Source of the DNA: Sphingomonadales bacterium
GTDB lineage: Bacteria > Pseudomonadota > Alphaproteobacteria > Sphingomonadales > Sphingomonadaceae
Direction of reading: 5' to 3'
NCBI GenBank assembly: GCA_027489295.1
Contig: JAIYAA010000054.1
Location: 1-16,849 of the forward strand
DNA: 16,849 nt
Of the stretch, positions 14,054 to 16,849 are shown in pieces. Under the pieces are notes generated by a model, which was given only the letters and a program-made list of their open reading frames with translations, was not told where the DNA came from and searched no databases. Position 1 is the stretch's first letter, and each line of letters starts with the position of its first letter. The translations under genes and the position numbers were made by a program.

Positions 14054-15697
14054 ATGGCGACGCTCGCAGTGGAACAGGCTACCTCGGCAGAATTGCCGCG
14101 AAGTCCCCGATTCAACGATAGAACCCATCCCGTCGCGAAGCTGCTGTTCGCCACGATCCTGATGGGAGCGCTCGCCTATGCAGGGTGGAGCATCATTGTC
14201 GACACCCGCGAGGCGGGGGAGCAGCTGGCACTCGGCGTCTTCGCCTTTCTGGGGCTCGCGCTGCTGATCGCGCTGGGCTTCGAGTTCGTGAACGGCTTTC
14301 ACGACACCGCCAATGCGGTTGCAACGGTGATCTACACCAACTCGATGCCTGCCCAGCTCGCGGTCATCTGGTCGGGCTTCTTCAACTTCCTGGGCGTGAT
14401 GGCGTCGAGCGGCGCGGTCGCCTATTCGATCATCACGCTGCTGCCGGTCGATCTGCTGCTGAACGTGGGCTCGGCGGCCGGTTTCTCGATGATCTTCGCA
14501 CTGCTGCTCGCCGCGGTACTGTGGAATCTGGCAACCTGGTATGTGGGGCTGCCCAATTCCTCCAGCCACGCGCTGATCGGCTCGGTGCTCGGCGTCGGCT
14601 TCGCCAACCAGCTGATCCTCAGCGGGTCGCGCGGGGGTACCGCCGGGGTCGACTGGAGCCAGGCGACCAAGGTGTTCTCCGCGTTGTTCTGGAGCCCGCT
14701 GCTGGGCTTTGCCGGTGCGCTGCTGCTGCTGCTGGTCATGCGCATGCTGTTCCGCAAGCAGCCGCAGCTGTTTCAGGCCCCCTCGGGCAACACGCCCCCG
14801 CCGCGCGGCATCCGCGCGCTGCTGATCGGCACCTGCACCGCGGTTTCGTTCTTTCATGGCTCGAACGACGGCCAGAAGGGCATGGGGCTGATCATGCTGA
14901 TCCTGATCGGCTGTGCGCCCACCGCCTATGCGCTCAACCGCACGCTGCCTTCGAGCGCGACGGCCGCCTTCGTCCAGACCTCGCAGGCCGCCAATGCGGT
15001 GTTCGATGCGCGCAGCGGCGGCGTGACCGTTACCCCCGCCCAGGCCCGCGTGATCCTGACCGACGCGCTCCAGCACCGGAAGGTGGAGGGGCCCAGGGCC
15101 TATGCGGCGATGGAGGCGATTTCCAAGAGCCTTACCGACGAAGTGGCGGGCTATGGCTCGCTGAGCAAGGTGCCGGCGCGCGCCAGTTCCAACGTCCGCA
15201 ATGACATGTATCTCGTGCTCGACTCGAGCAAGATCGCCATCAAGAAGCCGGTGGCCTTCTCGGAACCCGAGCTAAAGACGCTCAAGGCCTATCAGGATGA
15301 TCTGGAGCGCGGCACGCGCTTCATTCCGGTTTGGGTGAAGATCGTCGTGGCGATCGCGCTGGGCCTGGGCACGATGATCGGTTGGAAGCGGATCGTCGTC
15401 ACCGTCGGCGAGAAGATCGGCAAGCAGCACATGACCTATGGCATGGGGGCTGCGGCCGAGATCGTCGCCGCCGCCACGATCATGGGCGCCGATCATCTGG
15501 GCGTTCCGGTCTCGACCACGCACATCCTTTCGTCGGGTGTGGCGGGCGCGTCGGTGGGCAGCGGCGCCGGGCTGCAGGCACGGACGATCCGCAACATGGC
15601 GCTGGCCTGGCTGATGACGCTGCCGGCAGCGATGCTGCTTTCCGGCGGCCTTTACTGGCTGATGCTTAGCGCGGTGCGCGTCTTCGGCCTGCATTGA
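14054..15697 (+). CDS. pit: PiT-family inorganic phosphate transporter
   Basis: Inner-membrane low-affinity phosphate permease of 547 residues, coupling uptake of (metal-)phosphate to protons or cations. The N-terminal repeat carries EFVNGFHDTANAVATVIYT (about 77-95), the PiT signature, and LPNSSSHALIGSVLG (166-180). The second half carries FHGSNDGQKGMGLIML (from 267) and VPVSTTHILSSGVAGASVG near residue 490, matching the inverted-repeat PiT fold. About 10-12 hydrophobic segments are present, with a long cytoplasmic or periplasmic loop (about 300-420), usual for the longer bacterial Pit proteins. AAAGG lies 10 bases before the ATG, a modest ribosome site. A PHO box precedes the gene and an intrinsic terminator follows it, so it is probably a single-gene unit. 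No PhoU-like partner is adjacent. Confidence 0.95.
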   Translation: MATLAVEQATSAELPRSPRFNDRTHPVAKLLFATILMGALAYAGWSIIVDTREAGEQLALGVFAFLGLALLIALGFEFVNGFHDTANAVATVIYTNSMPAQLAVIWSGFFNFLGVMASSGAVAYSIITLLPVDLLLNVGSAAGFSMIFALLLAAVLWNLATWYVGLPNSSSHALIGSVLGVGFANQLILSGSRGGTAGVDWSQATKVFSALFWSPLLGFAGALLLLLVMRMLFRKQPQLFQAPSGNTPPPRGIRALLIGTCTAVSFFHGSNDGQKGMGLIMLILIGCAPTAYALNRTLPSSATAAFVQTSQAANAVFDARSGGVTVTPAQARVILTDALQHRKVEGPRAYAAMEAISKSLTDEVAGYGSLSKVPARASSNVRNDMYLVLDSSKIAIKKPVAFSEPELKTLKAYQDDLERGTRFIPVWVKIVVAIALGLGTMIGWKRIVVTVGEKIGKQHMTYGMGAAAEIVAAATIMGADHLGVPVSTTHILSSGVAGASVGSGAGLQARTIRNMALAWLMTLPAAMLLSGGLYWLMLSAVRVFGLH

Positions 15698-15704
15698 TCG
15701 AACA

Positions 15705-15731
15705 GGGCGGGGCGCAGACCCCGCCCTTTTT
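15705..15731 (+). terminator. Intrinsic terminator of pit
   Basis: GGGCGGGG (15705-15712) pairs perfectly with CCCCGCCC (15719-15726) around CGCAGA and is followed by TTTTT (15727-15731), 7 bases after the pit stop. This is a textbook Rho-independent terminator. On the minus strand no U-tract follows, so it serves pit only. Confidence 0.93.
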
Positions 15732-15734
15732 CAT

Positions 15735-15908
15735 TCAGCCTTTCAGCAGATCGTGGACCGCCAGGTGCAGGCTGGTTTTCACGCCGCTGGTATCGGCGCG
15801 CAGATCCGCCTTCACATGATCGACGGGGTTGTAGGCCGCGACCAGCACGCCTGCGAGCAGGCTGAAAAAGGCCGCATAGACCAAACGCTTGATGGGCGAT
15901 TCGCGCAT
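15735..15908 (-). CDS. 57-residue single-pass membrane protein, unknown function
   Basis: Short frame starting MRESPIKRL, then one hydrophobic segment, VYAAFFSLLAGVLVAAY (about 10-26), then a soluble tail (NPVDHVKADLRADTSGVK and a final HDLLKG) likely facing the periplasm. AGGGAG lies about 8-9 bases upstream of the ATG at 15908, supporting translation from there. The frame is open far upstream, but that part is antisense to the permease gene on the plus strand. I do not recognise a family. It is divergent from the MHS permease with a 129-base gap in which I see no convincing promoter, only a 7-bp spaced inverted repeat (AGCGACA at 15933, TGTCGCT at 15966). Confidence 0.55.
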   Translation of the reverse strand: MRESPIKRLVYAAFFSLLAGVLVAAYNPVDHVKADLRADTSGVKTSLHLAVHDLLKG

Positions 15909-16037
15909 TTCCCGACTCCCTACTTCCGGTGCAGCGACAATGCGGGTTCGATACCCTGCCGAAACTGTCGCTCCGCTGAACGCGGCTTGACCCGCGCCGC
16001 GGCTGGCCCGAGGGAGGCGCCGGGAGGAGCCGCACGC

Positions 16038-16849
16038 ATGTCCATATCCGCCGCGCCTGCGTCCCACCGCCGCATCCTGTTTGCGAGCCTGGTGGGGACG
16101 TCGGTCGAATTCTACGATTTCTATATCTACGCGACCGCGACGGCGCTGGTGTTCGGACCGCTGTTCTTCCCGTCGCAGGAGCCGTGGCTGCAGCAGGTCG
16201 CCGCCTATGCCAGCTTCAGCGTCGCCTTTTTCGCCCGGCCGCTGGGCGGGCTGGTGTTCGGCCATTTCGGCGATCGGCTGGGGCGCAAGTCGACGCTCGT
16301 CGCGTCGCTGATGCTGATGGGGCTTTCCACCGTGCTCATCGGCTGCCTGCCCGGCCATGCGGTGATCGGCTGGGGCGCACCGCTGCTGCTCTGCCTGCTC
16401 CGCTTCGGCCAGGGGCTGGGCCTGGGCGGCGAATGGGGCGGGGCGAGCCTGCTCGCGGTGGAATATGCGCCCAAGGGCTGGGCCTATCGCTATGGCAGCT
16501 TCCCGCCGCTGGGGGCCCCGGTGGGGTTCATCGCCGCCAACGGCCTGTTCCTGCTGCTCGGCGCTTTCCTCACCGACGACGCGTTCCACGACTGGGGCTG
16601 GCGCCTGCCGTTCCTCGCCAGCGCGGCGCTGGTCGGGCTCGGTCTGTGGGTGCGGCTGCGCATCGCGGAGACGCCAGCCTTCGTCGAGGCCGCCGAACAT
16701 GCTCCACCGCCGCAGGTGCCGCTGGGCGTACTGCTGCGCGAGCATCTGGGCGCGACGCTGGCGGGGACGCTGGGAACGGTCGCCTGCTTCGCACTCTTCT
16801 ATGTGGCGACGCTGTTCGCGATCGGCTTCGGCACCAAGACGCTCGGCTA
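16038..16849 (+). CDS. MFS permease, metabolite:H+ symporter (MHS) family, 3'-truncated by window end
   Basis: The first 270 residues of a major facilitator with the MHS fingerprint shared by ProP, KgtP and ShiA: segment 1 holds GTSVEFYDFYIYATA (about 20-34). Loop 2-3 holds FARPLGGLVFGHFGDRLGRK (65-84, motif A), and segment 4 holds RFGQGLGLGGEWGGA (122-136). These proteins take up organic acids, osmolytes or aromatic acids with protons. The substrate cannot be told from this part. GGGAGGAG (16022-16029) precedes the ATG at a spacing of 8, a strong start. The frame has no stop up to the last base, so about a third to 40 percent of the protein is missing. No catabolic gene is visible nearby to hint at a substrate. 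Confidence 0.93.
   Translation, partial: MSISAAPASHRRILFASLVGTSVEFYDFYIYATATALVFGPLFFPSQEPWLQQVAAYASFSVAFFARPLGGLVFGHFGDRLGRKSTLVASLMLMGLSTVLIGCLPGHAVIGWGAPLLLCLLRFGQGLGLGGEWGGASLLAVEYAPKGWAYRYGSFPPLGAPVGFIAANGLFLLLGAFLTDDAFHDWGWRLPFLASAALVGLGLWVRLRIAETPAFVEAAEHAPPPQVPLGVLLREHLGATLAGTLGTVACFALFYVATLFAIGFGTKTLG

Noticed and set aside
15940..15960. A tRNA T-arm-like string (GGGTTCGATACCC)
   Set aside because: The flanking bases give no acceptor stem, anticodon arm or CCA, and the outer stem positions mismatch. It is neither a tRNA nor a supported attachment site.
15933..15972. Inverted repeat AGCGACA/TGTCGCT in the divergent gap before the MHS permease
   Set aside because: The arms are 7 bp and 26 bases apart, within chance expectation; no regulator or promoter element supports an operator.
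1..16849. Search for mobile elements, CRISPR arrays, toxin-antitoxin pairs, defence or phage genes
   Set aside because: No transposase, integrase, regularly spaced repeats, or recognisable defence or phage domains are visible in any well-supported frame.

Overview
The window is GC-rich DNA from an alphaproteobacterium, most likely a sphingomonad (Sphingomonas or a close relative). This rests on an inference from several features: the strong GC bias at third codon positions, the set of short membrane and DUF465-type proteins, the SleB-type wall hydrolase, the glycine-zipper envelope protein, and palindromes built on CCGGCGAAAGCCGGGAT. It reads as ordinary chromosomal backbone. I see no transposase, integrase, phage gene, CRISPR array, tRNA or rRNA.

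Layout. 19-1821 (+) is a long acyl-CoA dehydrogenase. Its stop codon overlaps that of a convergent SleB-type wall hydrolase (1818-3209, -). Divergent from the hydrolase is a pair with an ATGA overlap: a CPA1-type cation/proton antiporter with a TrkA-N-like tail (3325-5142) and an OmpA-domain lipoprotein (5139-5768). Two REP-like palindromes separate this pair from a minus-strand operon. The operon, read right to left, is a DHA2-type MFS exporter (8215-9609), a second MFS permease (6827-8149) and cysteine synthase cysK (5910-6830). Right of it lie a 25-residue membrane peptide (9711-9788, +), a DUF465 protein (9833-10027, -) and an exported glycine-zipper protein (10264-10791, -).

Next comes a small WYL-like protein (10967-11308, +). 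It is preceded and overlapped by a cysteine-rich 21-codon mini-ORF with a strong ribosome binding site. It converges on a UvrD/PcrA helicase (11319-13628, -), with both stop codons inside one small palindrome. Then come a 64-residue membrane protein (13796-13990, +) and a PiT phosphate transporter (14054-15697, +). A PHO box with two exact CTGTCAT repeats lies just upstream of the transporter, and a strong intrinsic terminator follows it. The window closes with a 57-residue membrane protein (15735-15908, -) and a truncated MHS-family permease (16038 to the end, +).

Most of the content is housekeeping: acyl-CoA oxidation, envelope maintenance, ion and phosphate homeostasis, cysteine synthesis, efflux and DNA repair. 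I found no evidence for a new multi-gene system. The points most worth a second look are regulatory: the PHO box hard against the pit start codon, the Cys-rich leader ORF, the candidate operator at the exporter operon, the REP-like pair that may serve as the cysK terminator, and the small membrane peptides.
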